A stretch of DNA of 64,000 nt from JAEVLT01 sp050496765. GTDB lineage: Bacteria; Bacillota; Bacilli; Bacillales; Cytobacillaceae. A program made the position numbers and the translations under genes. Shown piece after piece: positions 51,201 through 59,154 of this stretch; the stretch's first letter is position 1; each line of letters starts with the position of its first letter. Under the pieces are notes generated by a model. The model did not search any database and was not told the DNA's origin. It saw only the letters and a program-made list of their open reading frames with translations. Location: the NCBI RefSeq assembly GCF_050496765.1, contig NZ_JBNWEO010000013.1, positions 434,001-498,000 on the forward strand, given 5' to 3'.

Positions 51201-51737
51201 TTCTGAATCAATATACTTTTGAAAAATTGTTTCTTCAAAATTTTTGTAAATAATCTCAAGATCATGTAATTTATCTTTCAGAGTCTTCGGCGTTCCATCC
51301 CGCAGCTGCTCATGAATTAATTCCTCCGGACGAATGCAATACCGTTTAAATTCAAGCATCATTTGTTCGATTTGCTGAATAAATCCATTTTTATCCGCAG
51401 CCTGCCGGAAGATGTGCAACTGTTCTTTCTGATCCTCAATAATTTTTCGGATCAGCATGCTGATGCCAACACTGCTCAAGTGATAGCGGCTGATCCCGCC
51501 TGTTTCCTGTAAAATCCGCCATGCAAGCCGCGAAAAACTGTATACTTGCGCGCGGATCATCCCCCCGATTTTCGGGCTGGTTGAGAGCCGATATTCGGAT
51601 AAAAATGTCATTTGTTCGGGTACAATATAAATAATCGGGTCTCCGGCCGGATTTTCCAGCAGCCGGGACTGGATTTCATTCAGGCATAACGTTGTCTTTC
51701 CGCTTCCTGACCTACCCATTATCATTCGTAACGACAT
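48252..51737 (-). CDS. addB: ATP-dependent nuclease subunit AddB
   Basis: Partner of AddA. 1161 residues: N-terminal P-loop GRSGSGKTT (8-16), an inactivated helicase-like body, and a C-terminal RecB nuclease domain (YLRVVDYKSSEKD) stabilised by an iron-sulfur cluster, with Cys in ELFNGCPFSHF and the final KPCTFCAYKSVCQFDE. Length is family-typical. Upstream gene of the addB-addA pair. A -10-like TAGAAT is present upstream. Confidence 0.95.
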   Translation of the reverse strand: MSLRMIMGRSGSGKTTLCLNEIQSRLLENPAGDPIIYIVPEQMTFLSEYRLSTSPKIGGMIRAQVYSFSRLAWRILQETGGISRYHLSSVGISMLIRKIIEDQKEQLHIFRQAADKNGFIQQIEQMMLEFKRYCIRPEELIHEQLRDGTPKTLKDKLHDLEIIYKNFEETIFQKYIDSEDYFRLLAEKIASSKYLQNAEIYLDGFYSFTPQEYQIIDELMKACQRVTVAMTADDRSCLEREPDELHLFRMPGSASYTIYEMAKTEGIQIEEPLQLQKAKKWSEPSLQHLEEKFDVRPHEPFVGQAAIHLCQAVNRRAEIEGIAREIFDLVRTKGYRYRDIAVLIRNGRDYHDIIEPVFRDYQIPFFIDQKRTMLNHPLIELIRSTLEIINGYWRYEPIFRAVKTELLYPLEESRIKMREKMDHLENYVLAYGIKGDKWTRKDRWIYKRIRGLELETSVQTDAEKEIEQQINELRLMITAPILRLSRRLKKADNGRKLAEAVYLFLEEMEIPAKLEKWKMEAEQTGNLVKMREHEQVWNAVIDLLDQYVEVLGEETMPLKQFAAILEAGFDSLNFSLIPPALDQVLVADLEKSRFSEVRAAFVIGLNEGVLPAKISDDGLLADEDRERLSISGIKLAPSSRIRLLDENFLAYKAFTTPSEVLYLSYPLANDEGKALIPSSYIKRIEELFPNRFQRFFTSDPAELPESEQLQFVASRATTLSYLTSQLQLKKHKYPINDFWWDVYNQYLDSSWKEILMKVLASLFYENQTVRLSSDVSGELYGDSIQASVSRMELFNGCPFSHFAQHGLRLRERQIYRLEAPDIGELFHAALKQIAEVVNEQKISWSDLTRAQCEQLARQAVDALAPKLQNEILLSSQRHHYIKRKLEQIITRASIILSEHAKSSGFSPVGLELSFGPNGKLPPLSFSLKNGKKMELVGRIDRVDQAVDANNQLYLRVVDYKSSEKDLNLSDVYYGLSLQMLTYLDIIIAHSKELVEVEASPAGVLYFHVHNPMVSSTKLLTIEQIEQEMLKKFKMNGLVLNDQNVIQLMDRTLETGNSQIISAGIKKDGTLTKNSKVATIEDFTDLRQFMRQLYEKTGNEIVSGNTAIDPYKMKDKKPCTFCAYKSVCQFDESIETNQYRNLMPKGYDETMELIRKAVRVYD

Positions 51738-51837
51738 CCTGCTACCCCCACTTCTATTCTAACTCCTTGATTTCCATTCTACCACAAAAGGGGTACAAAC
51801 GTTTGGAATAACCTTTGGTTTTTTCAGGAAAAAAAGA

Positions 51838-51859
51838 GTGTGGTTTTCCCACACTCTTA
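51838..51859 (-). terminator. signal peptidase gene terminator
   Basis: Stem GAGTGTGG / CCACACTC with a short loop, followed on the minus strand by TTTTTTTCC, between the sip gene and addB. Confidence 0.75.
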
Positions 51860-51863
51860 ACGT

Positions 51864-52415
51864 TTAAAAACGAGTATCCACTTCACTTAATGGCCAGTAG
51901 CGAAGATCGACTTTTCCGACTACCTGACTCGTTGAAATAAAGCCAAAATGACGGCTGTCCCAGCTTTCAAGCCGATTGTCGCCAAGGACGAACAATTTCC
52001 CTTTTGGAACGGTTGAGACACCAGTAATTTCTTTTAATGTAAAATCACCTGTCAGTTTTCCATCCGCTTTTTTACGGTAAACATCCAAAAAAGGCTCTGT
52101 AATCTTGCGACCATTTACATACAATTGATCATCCTGGTATACAATCTTATCACCCGGCAATCCGATCACTCTTTTCACAAAATCCTCTTTTTTATTGGCA
52201 TGGAAAACAATGACATCAAAACGCTGCAAATCATTTGCGTTATAGCCAAGTTTGTTGACAACGAGCTTGTTTCCGCTTTGCAGTGTCGGCATCATAGATT
52301 CGCCTTCCACTACATAGTTTGAAAAGAAAAAGGTTCGAATAAAGACAAAAATAATGATTCCAATCGCAAATGCCTTTACCCATTCCATTCCTTCTTTTTT
52401 CCATTCTGTTCTCAT
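51864..52415 (-). CDS. lepB: type I signal peptidase
   Basis: Membrane-anchored Ser/Lys protease that removes Sec signal peptides. 183 residues: one N-terminal membrane helix (AFAIGIIIFVFIRTFFF, about 15-31), catalytic Ser40 in EGESMMPTL, Lys81 in VKRVIGLPGD and box E GDNRLESWDSRHFG. ATG 52415 is used because GGAGGAGTGAGG precedes it; a GTG two codons earlier is possible. Corresponds in location to sipV of B. subtilis (yhjD-yhjE-sip). Confidence 0.94.
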   Translation of the reverse strand: MRTEWKKEGMEWVKAFAIGIIIFVFIRTFFFSNYVVEGESMMPTLQSGNKLVVNKLGYNANDLQRFDVIVFHANKKEDFVKRVIGLPGDKIVYQDDQLYVNGRKITEPFLDVYRKKADGKLTGDFTLKEITGVSTVPKGKLFVLGDNRLESWDSRHFGFISTSQVVGKVDLRYWPLSEVDTRF

Positions 52416-52443
52416 CCTCACTCCTCCAATTTCACCCTCTGCG

Positions 52444-53067
52444 TCATTCTACTTCCCCATTATGGGCTTTTTCCATACTTTTATTCATCCTTATTTCAAT
52501 TCTCTTGCCCGCATACCATAGAATAAAAACAATCACCGCAACAATGATCGAGCGAAGCGGTTTGGTCACCAAAGAATGAAGATCATAGCCAACAAAACTT
52601 ATGGTAAAAATCATCACCATTTTGCCGATCGTCAGCGCTAGCATATATTGAGCAACACTGATTTTTGAAAGTCCCGCAACAATATTAATGATAGCAGACG
52701 GTGTAAATGGGAAGCACATCAACAGAAAAAGCGGTCCAAATCCATGGCGTTCAACCCAGTTCATCAACTTTTGTACTTGCGGATGCCGCGACAAAAACAC
52801 GAGAACTCTTCTTTGACCAAACTTCCTTACAAGCAAAAACACGAGAAATGCCCCGGTAATTGCGCCAATCCATGAAAAAAGAAAACCGAGCCATAGACCA
52901 AAGGCGTTTGCATTGGCCAAGACAAATAAGAACAAAGGAAGAAATGGCAGGAATGCTTCGAGCATTGGCAGCAAAATACCCGGCAGAGGCCCAAATGAAC
53001 GATATTGGCGAATTAATTCCATGATATTTTCAAGCGTGAACCACGATTGAAACGCCGCAAAATCCAT
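52444..53067 (-). CDS. TVP38/TMEM64 family membrane protein (YhjE-like)
   Basis: 207 residues with five to six membrane helices of the SNARE-associated/DedA-related fold: MLEAFLPFLPLFLFVLANANAFG, then GAITGAFLVFLLVRKFGQR and the conserved FPFTPSAIINIVAGLSKIS (about 120-138). Family members may act as lipid scramblases or flippases; no specific role can be read here. AAAGGAGGCAGAGG precedes the ATG. Position matches yhjE beside the sip gene. Confidence 0.85.
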   Translation of the reverse strand: MDFAAFQSWFTLENIMELIRQYRSFGPLPGILLPMLEAFLPFLPLFLFVLANANAFGLWLGFLFSWIGAITGAFLVFLLVRKFGQRRVLVFLSRHPQVQKLMNWVERHGFGPLFLLMCFPFTPSAIINIVAGLSKISVAQYMLALTIGKMVMIFTISFVGYDLHSLVTKPLRSIIVAVIVFILWYAGKRIEIRMNKSMEKAHNGEVE

Positions 53068-53144
53068 GAACCTCTGCCTCCTTTTTTAAAATCCAACCAC
53101 ACCTCATGAACTGTCTAAAGGACTTGCCAACCGACCTGGTTTCT

Positions 53145-54077
53145 TTAATTGGACAAAAATTGATCAAGTGCCTGCTTATTCTTTTCCAAATCAATTGCCA
53201 AGACATCGCCTTCACCGCTGATTCGCGGTTCCGTAAAACTATTTTCCACCGGAATTCGAATCGTTGCTACCTTTCCCTGTTTTTTGGTCAAGTAATCTTT
53301 GGCCATAAATAAAATGTCCGTCGTATCCATATTCGTATTGATATAGGGTGAAACAACCCCAACCAACTTTGGAAGTTTCGGAATGGTTTCAAATGTGGAT
53401 AATTGTTCACCTAGGAGCTTGATCACTTTCTGCTGTCGCTGCACCCGGCCAAAATCACCGATCGCATCGTGGCGGAAGCGAACATAGCCAAGCAGATGCT
53501 GGCCATTGAGCCTCTGCAATCCCGGCTCAAGCTTTACATCAATGTAGGCCGACATTTCTTTTTCCACATTTACCTCAACACCATTTGGAAAGGCTTCATC
53601 AATGACTTGTACGAAACCTTGGAAGTCAACAATCGCATAATATTGTAAATCCACCCCGAAATTCTCTTTGATGGTTTGCCGCAGCAATTCCGGCCCGCCA
53701 TAAGCAAAAGCAGCGTTTATTTTATGTTTTCCATAGCCCGGGATCTGCACATAAGTATCCCTCATAATCGATGCGAGCTTAAAAGTCCGTTTGTTTTCAT
53801 TATACGAAGCAATCATGATTGTATCCGATCGTGATTTTTCGTTCCCTCTTGCATCGCTTCCCAATAACAAAATATTCGTGTTTCCGTATGCATCCTTTTT
53901 CCCTTCAAAACTGTAAACAACCTGATTTTTCTTTTCTAGTTTCTGTAATGACTGTTTTTCTCCCTGTTTAAATTGATAATAAGCATAGCCTAACGTTGCA
54001 AAAATCAGCAGGAAGAGTACAAGGACAATGCCTTTCCATTTTTTCCGTTTTTTCTTCTGCTTGTTTTCATATCTCAT
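53145..54077 (-). CDS. LCP (LytR-CpsA-Psr) family cell-wall polymer ligase
   Basis: Attaches anionic polymers such as teichoic acids to peptidoglycan. 310 residues from ATG 54077 (316 from a TTG at 54095): basic N-terminus, single membrane helix (IVLVLFLLIFATLGYAYYQF), and an extracytoplasmic LCP domain starting NILLLGSDARGNEKSRSDTIMI, with the conserved Arg in IMRDTYVQIPGYGKHKINAAFAYGG and VRFRHDAIGDFGRVQRQQ. Close to the TagU type. Confidence 0.92.
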   Translation of the reverse strand: MRYENKQKKKRKKWKGIVLVLFLLIFATLGYAYYQFKQGEKQSLQKLEKKNQVVYSFEGKKDAYGNTNILLLGSDARGNEKSRSDTIMIASYNENKRTFKLASIMRDTYVQIPGYGKHKINAAFAYGGPELLRQTIKENFGVDLQYYAIVDFQGFVQVIDEAFPNGVEVNVEKEMSAYIDVKLEPGLQRLNGQHLLGYVRFRHDAIGDFGRVQRQQKVIKLLGEQLSTFETIPKLPKLVGVVSPYINTNMDTTDILFMAKDYLTKKQGKVATIRIPVENSFTEPRISGEGDVLAIDLEKNKQALDQFLSN

Positions 54078-54186
54078 GTTTTTCCATCCATTCAAATAGT
54101 ATTGTCTGCATTATTCTTAGAAGTAATTTCCCCCTAATTTCCTCTTCTATAAAAAACTTTCTCACAAACAAGCCGGATTTGGCAAC

Positions 54187-54219
54187 AAAAAAACCTGCAC
54201 TTTTGAAAAATGCAGTTTT
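54187..54219 (-). terminator. minus-strand hairpin upstream of the LCP gene
   Basis: AACTGCATTTT / AAAAGTGCAGGT stem followed by TTTTTTTG on the minus strand. It may stop read-through from comK across yhjD. Confidence 0.5.
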
Positions 54220-54354
54220 AGCCAACCTTCCTGTTATATCGTCTTCATTTCAATCAAACAGAAACGGAGAACATTAGCCGACCGCTTGCGTTTCCTTTTC
54301 TTTTTTTGTATAATAATATCGAACATACGTTCCTTGACTTAATGAAAGGAGCTT

Positions 54355-54732
54355 GTGAAGCTGATGACGAGAATCCCTGAAAAGGATCGCGATATGATGG
54401 AAAAGGCCATCTATCTGCCAATGGTGTTGATTGTTTTAAATCGGGATTTGGCTGTTATCGGTCAAAGTCCGTTTAAACTGAAAAAGCCTTATCTTGATTT
54501 CATTGAGGAGACGATGAAGGATGTGCAACAGGAATTAGCCGAGGTTAAACGGTATATGAAACAAAATCAGCTGAAAGTCATACAAACAAACCGGGACGAT
54601 GCTTTTACGATGTATCTGTTTATCTATAAAGGATACGAAGAAAACCACAACTATTTCAATCCAAGAATTCGCAACAAAGTTCAAGAATTAATGGCATATT
54701 ATTTCTCCAAAAAGCATCAGTCCCATAACTAA
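54355..54732 (+). CDS. yhjD: YhjD family protein
   Basis: 125 residues, helical and soluble: TRIPEKDRDMMEKAIYLPMVLIVLNRDL, then QQELAEVKRYMKQNQLKV and a Tyr-rich end. Conserved in Bacillaceae, function unknown; identified by sequence recall and position between comK and yhjE/sip. GTG 54355 lies close to AAAGGAG; ATG 54364 is the alternative start. Convergent with comK. Confidence 0.82.
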   Translation: MKLMTRIPEKDRDMMEKAIYLPMVLIVLNRDLAVIGQSPFKLKKPYLDFIEETMKDVQQELAEVKRYMKQNQLKVIQTNRDDAFTMYLFIYKGYEENHNYFNPRIRNKVQELMAYYFSKKHQSHN

Positions 54733-54751
54733 ATCATTCTAGCAGCAAATG

Positions 54752-55327
54752 TTATTCTTTTTGAAAAGGATCATGGAGATATTCAGGACTGGTTTCTGTA
54801 AAGCTCTGGATTAATTTAGGTCTGTTCAACAAATAAAAAGACTTTCTTTCCGTCTGGCCAATTCTTTGCATCAACTTCGTTCGCAGCAAGGCCGTCCGCA
54901 ATAATTGATTTTCAAATGAACTGTACGAAATGGGAAAAATAAACGATTGCTTATTTTGAAAAGTGACCTGTGTTTGATCTGGTGCAAACCTGGCATAGTT
55001 TAGAACATGCTCATGGGAAACCCAAATGCATTCAGATCGATTTGGTGAGGTGGTTGGGAAAAAATAAATATAATTGCTTGGATCAATTGCAATCGGAACT
55101 TTATGGGTGATGCCGATTAGCTGTTTTGTTCCATTTTTCCGGCCTTCAAAACTGCTTGAAAAATATTCGCAGCTTTTTTTAATAATCTCGATCGGCTTGA
55201 ATGGAGACAAAAATTCATCTTCCAATTCGTATATTTGCGAATAAACTTTACTTCCATATACAGTTGGCTTGATAAACATTGTATATGGATTAACTTCATA
55301 CTCTTCAATTTGCTTTTGTTTCAACAT
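54752..55327 (-). CDS. comK: competence transcription factor ComK
   Basis: Master activator of DNA-uptake genes; binds AT-rich K-boxes by the minor groove. 191 residues with family landmarks EEYEVNPYTMFIKP near the N-terminus, SSFEGRKNGTKQLIGITHKVPIAIDP, and YARFAPDQTQVTF. Full length compared with about 192 in B. subtilis, without a frameshift. ATG 55327 has AAAGGAGTG upstream; a 13-residue extension lacks support. Its MecA adaptor gene and the activator med are also in this window. The upstream region (55330-55510) is rich in A/T tracts, but no clean AAAA-N5-TTTT pair was found. Confidence 0.94.
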   Translation of the reverse strand: MLKQKQIEEYEVNPYTMFIKPTVYGSKVYSQIYELEDEFLSPFKPIEIIKKSCEYFSSSFEGRKNGTKQLIGITHKVPIAIDPSNYIYFFPTTSPNRSECIWVSHEHVLNYARFAPDQTQVTFQNKQSFIFPISYSSFENQLLRTALLRTKLMQRIGQTERKSFYLLNRPKLIQSFTETSPEYLHDPFQKE

Positions 55328-55520
55328 GATTTCACTCCTTTTACCCATATTAAACATGTCCATCATACCATGTTCATTCCAATATTTTTCATTTATAGGG
55401 ATTTGTTGCGAAATTGGTCACAAAATTGTTGAATATAATATTTTTTCAGAAAATTTAAAAAATGGTTGATTTTATTTGTAAAACTCCATATAATAGTAAA
55501 AAGCACCAGAGGTGATTTTC

Positions 55521-55757
55521 GTGAAAGAAAAATCATACACGGAATTAATGAAACTGAGCGCAATGAACCGGAGTCAGGATAAAGAACGTTTTATGCAGAA
55601 CTTATACATTGAAATGCTTTTAACAGAAATCCAACTAAAGATCGAAAAAGAAAAATTGACAAAAAAAATTGACGCCGCCATCGATCGGCGTGATCGCCAA
55701 ACATTCCTCGAATTATCGCAAAAGTTTAGAGAACTCACAAAACGCTTTGGAACGTAA
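55521..55757 (+). CDS. IDEAL domain protein
   Basis: 78 residues ending in an IDEAL-type helix segment (KKIDAAIDRRDRQTFLELSQKFRELTKRF, about 46-75) that in Bacilli occurs in small proteins and at the C-terminus of larger ones; function unknown. GTG 55521 has AGAGGTGAT 5-6 nt upstream; another GTG at 55512 overlaps that ribosome site. Divergent from comK. Confidence 0.8.
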   Translation: MKEKSYTELMKLSAMNRSQDKERFMQNLYIEMLLTEIQLKIEKEKLTKKIDAAIDRRDRQTFLELSQKFRELTKRFGT

Positions 55758-55780
55758 ACCGCCAGCAGCTGGCGGTTTTT
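55757..55780 (+). terminator. terminator of the IDEAL gene
   Basis: Stem AACCGCCAG / CTGGCGGTT and a T6 tail. Confidence 0.85.
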
Positions 55781-55822
55781 TCTTCAAAACGGGGCGATCC
55801 TATCGTCCCTTCTTCGTTTAGT

Positions 55823-57094
55823 TTATCGAGCGCGCTGGTTGGTTTCGTACTCTTCAAGCATGGTGATGCGCTCAAGCATGGTTGGATGGTCATAGCGGAA
55901 AATTTTCACTAAGAGCGGCGGGTTGACTTGGCTTAATCCAGAGCGGGTCAACTCTTGAAAAGAGGTTATCGCCGCATTCGGATTTTTCGTCATATTGATC
56001 GCATAATGATCAGCTCTCTTTTCCTCATAACGAGACATCCAATTTGTCAATGGGCTGACAGTAAACAGCAGCATCGAAATAATCATAAAAAACAGCGGCA
56101 GTGATCGGATATCGCTGACAGCAGGGATTTTCAGCTCTTTTCCCCATTTTCTAACGGTCCAGTGCATCATTCGGTACGTCAAATACAGGCCAATCAACGA
56201 CAGAAGTAAGTACGCACCAATTCCGTAATAAATATGCCCTTCTATATAATGATCCATCTCATGGGCCATAATGAACAAAATCTGCTGGTCATTCAGGCGG
56301 TTTAATGTCGTATCCCAGAGAACGATCCTCGCGTTGGACCCAATCCCTGTGACGTACGCATTCATCGCATTTGTTTTTTCGGCCATATTCACTTCAAAAA
56401 CATGTTTGGCAGGAATATGAGCTTTATCGGCCATCGCCAAAATTTTCGTTTCCAGTTCCTTGTTTTTTAATGGATAAAAATCATTGTATAGCGGGTCAAT
56501 TACAACTGGCTGGATAAACGTCATAAACAAAGTAAACGGAATGGACAAAAGCCACGCGTGCAGCCACCAGCGCTTGCTGCTTTTTTTCATCAGCCAATAC
56601 AAGACAGGTGCAATGATCAGCAGCGTTCCATAATTAATCCAAAAATCAATCAGTTCATCTTTCATCCATGAAGCAAAACTCTGCGTCGAAATATTGTACA
56701 TTTTTGAAAGTGAATAACTGATATAGCTTAGCGGAAAAGTGGCCACATAAGAAAAAACCGAAAGCCAGATGAGATAAATTGCCGTTTGCATGAACCGGCG
56801 CTTGGAAGATGTTTCCGCCCAACGCTTAAATGCTTTTGATAAACCGAACAACAAAATCAGAAAGTAAAAAAGCCATTCAAACGGAGTTGATAAGAAAAAC
56901 AACAGGTTGCGAATTTTGGAATACTCCTCCGTCAGCATCAATTCCCTGCCATTTAAAAACGTTGCAGGATCGGCTTTTGTTCCTTGATATTCAAATGGCA
57001 GTTTCGTATCCGCAAAGGAAAACAAATACCAATAAAAAAACAACCCATAGATCACAAATGCCAAAACCGCGTAAAATCCCATCTTTCGCGCCAT
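55823..57094 (-). CDS. yhfN: M48 family (CAAX-prenyl protease type) membrane metallopeptidase YhfN
   Basis: 423 residues with about seven membrane helices and the Ste24-type zinc site: HEMDH (HExxH) in FIMAHEMDHYIEGH (near 277) and Glu in RYEEKRADHYAINM (near 355) as third ligand. An M48 N-terminal membrane domain (about 80-270) precedes it. Substrates in Bacilli are unknown. ATG 57094 follows AAGGGGGACAATTG; the preceding TTG is the alternative start. Confidence 0.92.
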   Translation of the reverse strand: MARKMGFYAVLAFVIYGLFFYWYLFSFADTKLPFEYQGTKADPATFLNGRELMLTEEYSKIRNLLFFLSTPFEWLFYFLILLFGLSKAFKRWAETSSKRRFMQTAIYLIWLSVFSYVATFPLSYISYSLSKMYNISTQSFASWMKDELIDFWINYGTLLIIAPVLYWLMKKSSKRWWLHAWLLSIPFTLFMTFIQPVVIDPLYNDFYPLKNKELETKILAMADKAHIPAKHVFEVNMAEKTNAMNAYVTGIGSNARIVLWDTTLNRLNDQQILFIMAHEMDHYIEGHIYYGIGAYLLLSLIGLYLTYRMMHWTVRKWGKELKIPAVSDIRSLPLFFMIISMLLFTVSPLTNWMSRYEEKRADHYAINMTKNPNAAITSFQELTRSGLSQVNPPLLVKIFRYDHPTMLERITMLEEYETNQRAR

Positions 57095-57189
57095 CAATTG
57101 TCCCCCTTTTCGTACAACCTCTCTGTTTTTAGTTTAGATAAAAAGCGAGGATTTAGAACAAAAAAAAACCGGGATCGCAAAAACCGGCT

Positions 57190-57495
57190 TTACAAAAGAA
57201 AAGAATAGGCGGAAAGAACTGCAATCGTCCCAAGGACAACGACAATCACATTGGCGCCGAGAAAGGCAGCAGCAAAGGCAGCAGCAGCGCCAACCAGCCC
57301 ATACCAAATATCTTTTTGAAGTAAAAGAATGCCTGGAAAAATTAAGGCGCCAAGCGTAGCATACGGGACATTTTTTAAAATCCCTTGAACAAATGGCGGC
57401 AGTTCTTTTCCTTTAAATAAAACAAACGGCAGCATTCTCGGCAAATAGGTAACCACGCCCATTCCGATAACCATCAAAAGAATTTCTGTTTTCAT
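57190..57495 (-). CDS. azlD: AzlD family branched-chain amino acid transport protein
   Basis: 101 residues with four hydrophobic helices (MVIGMGVVTYLPRMLPFVLF start; PPFVQGILKNVPYATLGALIFPG). AzlD is the small subunit working with AzlC in branched-chain amino acid efflux. Its ATG overlaps the end of azlC by 4 nt. Confidence 0.92.
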   Translation of the reverse strand: MKTEILLMVIGMGVVTYLPRMLPFVLFKGKELPPFVQGILKNVPYATLGALIFPGILLLQKDIWYGLVGAAAAFAAAFLGANVIVVVLGTIAVLSAYSFLL

Positions 57496-58217
57496 TTTTC
57501 CGCCCCCCTTATCCGTTTTTTCGTCGTTTCAACGATTTCAATCAACACAGCCGACAAAAGAGTCGAAGCAACGATCGACCAGCCTTGGGCAAGGAGATGG
57601 CCAAACGTAAAAAGCGAATTAAACAGTGCCGAAAGCGCGGCCAAACAAACGACTTTTACGCTCTTTTTCATCGACGGTACAACTAGCCCGATAAACATCG
57701 CATAAAGGGCGACCCCCATGCTTTCCTGCAGTGTTTGTGGAAGACTTGCCCCAATCAAGTGGCCAAGTCCTGAAAAAACAACCCAGCTGGAGTACGAAAT
57801 GGAAATGACACCAAACATATACCGCGCGCTTACCGATCCTTCCTTCGTTGCCGCGACGGAAAAAGTTTCATCCGTAATGCCAAAAGCATATATCGCCTTT
57901 ATCAAAACGGAATCTGCATCACTTTTTTCATTCAGCGAAGTTGCCATTAAAAAATGACGGATATTGACAATAAAAGTAGTTAAAATAATTTCAAAAATTC
58001 CCGTTCCGTAAGTCAAAAGACTAAGCGAAATATATTGTGCTGCCCCGGCAAAAACAATGAGGCTCATGAAAACCGTTTCGATAATCGAAAGTCCTGTTGT
58101 TTTGGCAAGGAGGCCAAATGTTAGGGCAATCGGAAAATACCCGATCGCAATGCTGATCCCAGCTTGAAACCCTTTTTTAAAATCTGAAGCTTCCTTTCCA
58201 ATTGCAAGTTCTGCCAC
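57492..58217 (-). CDS. azlC: AzlC family branched-chain amino acid exporter
   Basis: 241 residues, about seven or eight helices: FQAGISIAIGYFPIALTFGLLA, GAAQYISLSLL and FGITDETFSVA are AzlC hallmarks. Large subunit of the AzlCD transporter; substrate is inferred from the family. GTG start behind GAGGGGGAG. No Lrp-family azlB gene is next to it. Confidence 0.93.
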   Translation of the reverse strand: MAELAIGKEASDFKKGFQAGISIAIGYFPIALTFGLLAKTTGLSIIETVFMSLIVFAGAAQYISLSLLTYGTGIFEIILTTFIVNIRHFLMATSLNEKSDADSVLIKAIYAFGITDETFSVAATKEGSVSARYMFGVISISYSSWVVFSGLGHLIGASLPQTLQESMGVALYAMFIGLVVPSMKKSVKVVCLAALSALFNSLFTFGHLLAQGWSIVASTLLSAVLIEIVETTKKRIRGAEK

Positions 58218-58305
58218 TTCTCAAGCTCCCCCTCATTCAAATGCTTCGTTTATAAAAATAAATTTTAGCAAATTTTCAGGTTTATGCAATCGAGAAAATG
58301 AAAAA

Positions 58306-58323
58306 ACATGGCTGCGGCCATGT
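58306..58323 (-). terminator. terminator after the enoyl-CoA hydratase gene
   Basis: Stem ACATGGC / GCCATGT with a 4-nt loop and a T6 tail on the minus strand. Confidence 0.75.
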
Positions 58324-59099
58324 CATTTTCCTTTAAAAACTGGTTTTCTTTTTTCAGCAAACGCTTCAAGCGCCTCAAGGCGGTCTTCAGTTGGAATCGT
58401 GACTTCATACGCTTTACGCTCAATTTCCAAACCGGTATTTAAATCGGCATTCATGCCATTTTTAACAGCAAATTTTGCTTGATTGAGTGCGATCGGTCCG
58501 TTTTCGAGCATTTGCGAAGCAAACTGCAAGGTTTCGGCCAGCAGCTTTTCCTTTTTCACCACTTTTGTCAGCAAGCCGGAAATAAAGGCTTCATGGGCTG
58601 ACAACCTTCTAGCTGTTAAAATCAATTCAAGCGCTTTTGCTTGGCCAATCAGGCGCGGCAGCCGCTGTGTTCCGCCAGCCCCGGGAATTATCGCTAAGCT
58701 CGTTTCCGTAAGCCCCATTGCAGCGCTTTCTGCCGCAATTCGGAAATCACAAGCAAGTGCCAGCTCCATTCCGCCGCCAAAAGCAAAGCCATTGATTGCG
58801 GCAATCGTTGGCTGTAGCAGAGCATCAATTGCGGAAAAAACATCATTAATCTTGTACAAATTCCGCTTGATCTGATCACTGCTCAGCGTTCTCCGCTCCT
58901 TTAAATCGGCGCCAACGCTGAAGGCCTTTTCCCCGGCTCCAGTGAAAATAACGACATACACATCCTGATTGACGCGAAGATCTTCAACAATTTCCTGTAA
59001 TTCCGCTAAAGTTTCATAATTAAAGGCATTAAGTGATTCCGGCCGGTTCAGTGTCACAAGTGCAATATGGTTGTTTAAGACATACATAATCTTTCCCAC
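58323..59099 (-). CDS. enoyl-CoA hydratase/isomerase family protein
   Basis: 258 residues of the crotonase fold: oxyanion-hole segments FSVGADLKE (near 57) and GFAFGGGMELALACDF (near 98-113), catalytic Glu region TETSLAIIPGAGGTQRLPRL. Likely hydrates 2-enoyl-CoA in fatty acid breakdown. The frame reaches 59129, but AAAAGGGGATG precedes GTG 59099, where homology starts. It follows lcfB by 55 bp and is probably in the same FadR-controlled unit. Confidence 0.9.
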   Translation of the reverse strand: MGKIMYVLNNHIALVTLNRPESLNAFNYETLAELQEIVEDLRVNQDVYVVIFTGAGEKAFSVGADLKERRTLSSDQIKRNLYKINDVFSAIDALLQPTIAAINGFAFGGGMELALACDFRIAAESAAMGLTETSLAIIPGAGGTQRLPRLIGQAKALELILTARRLSAHEAFISGLLTKVVKKEKLLAETLQFASQMLENGPIALNQAKFAVKNGMNADLNTGLEIERKAYEVTIPTEDRLEALEAFAEKRKPVFKGK

Positions 59100-59154
59100 A
59101 GTTTCATCCCCTTTTAAAGAGGCAGACAATCGTTATCCGCCTTCATTTTTCCGG

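Noticed and set aside
55388..55510. ComK autoregulatory K-box pair upstream of comK
   Set aside because: A and T tracts are abundant, but none are spaced as AAAA-N5-TTTT on both required helical turns; not claimed.
57163..57189. Terminator after azlD
   Set aside because: Possible CCGG/CCGG stem only 4-5 bp long; too weak to report as a feature.
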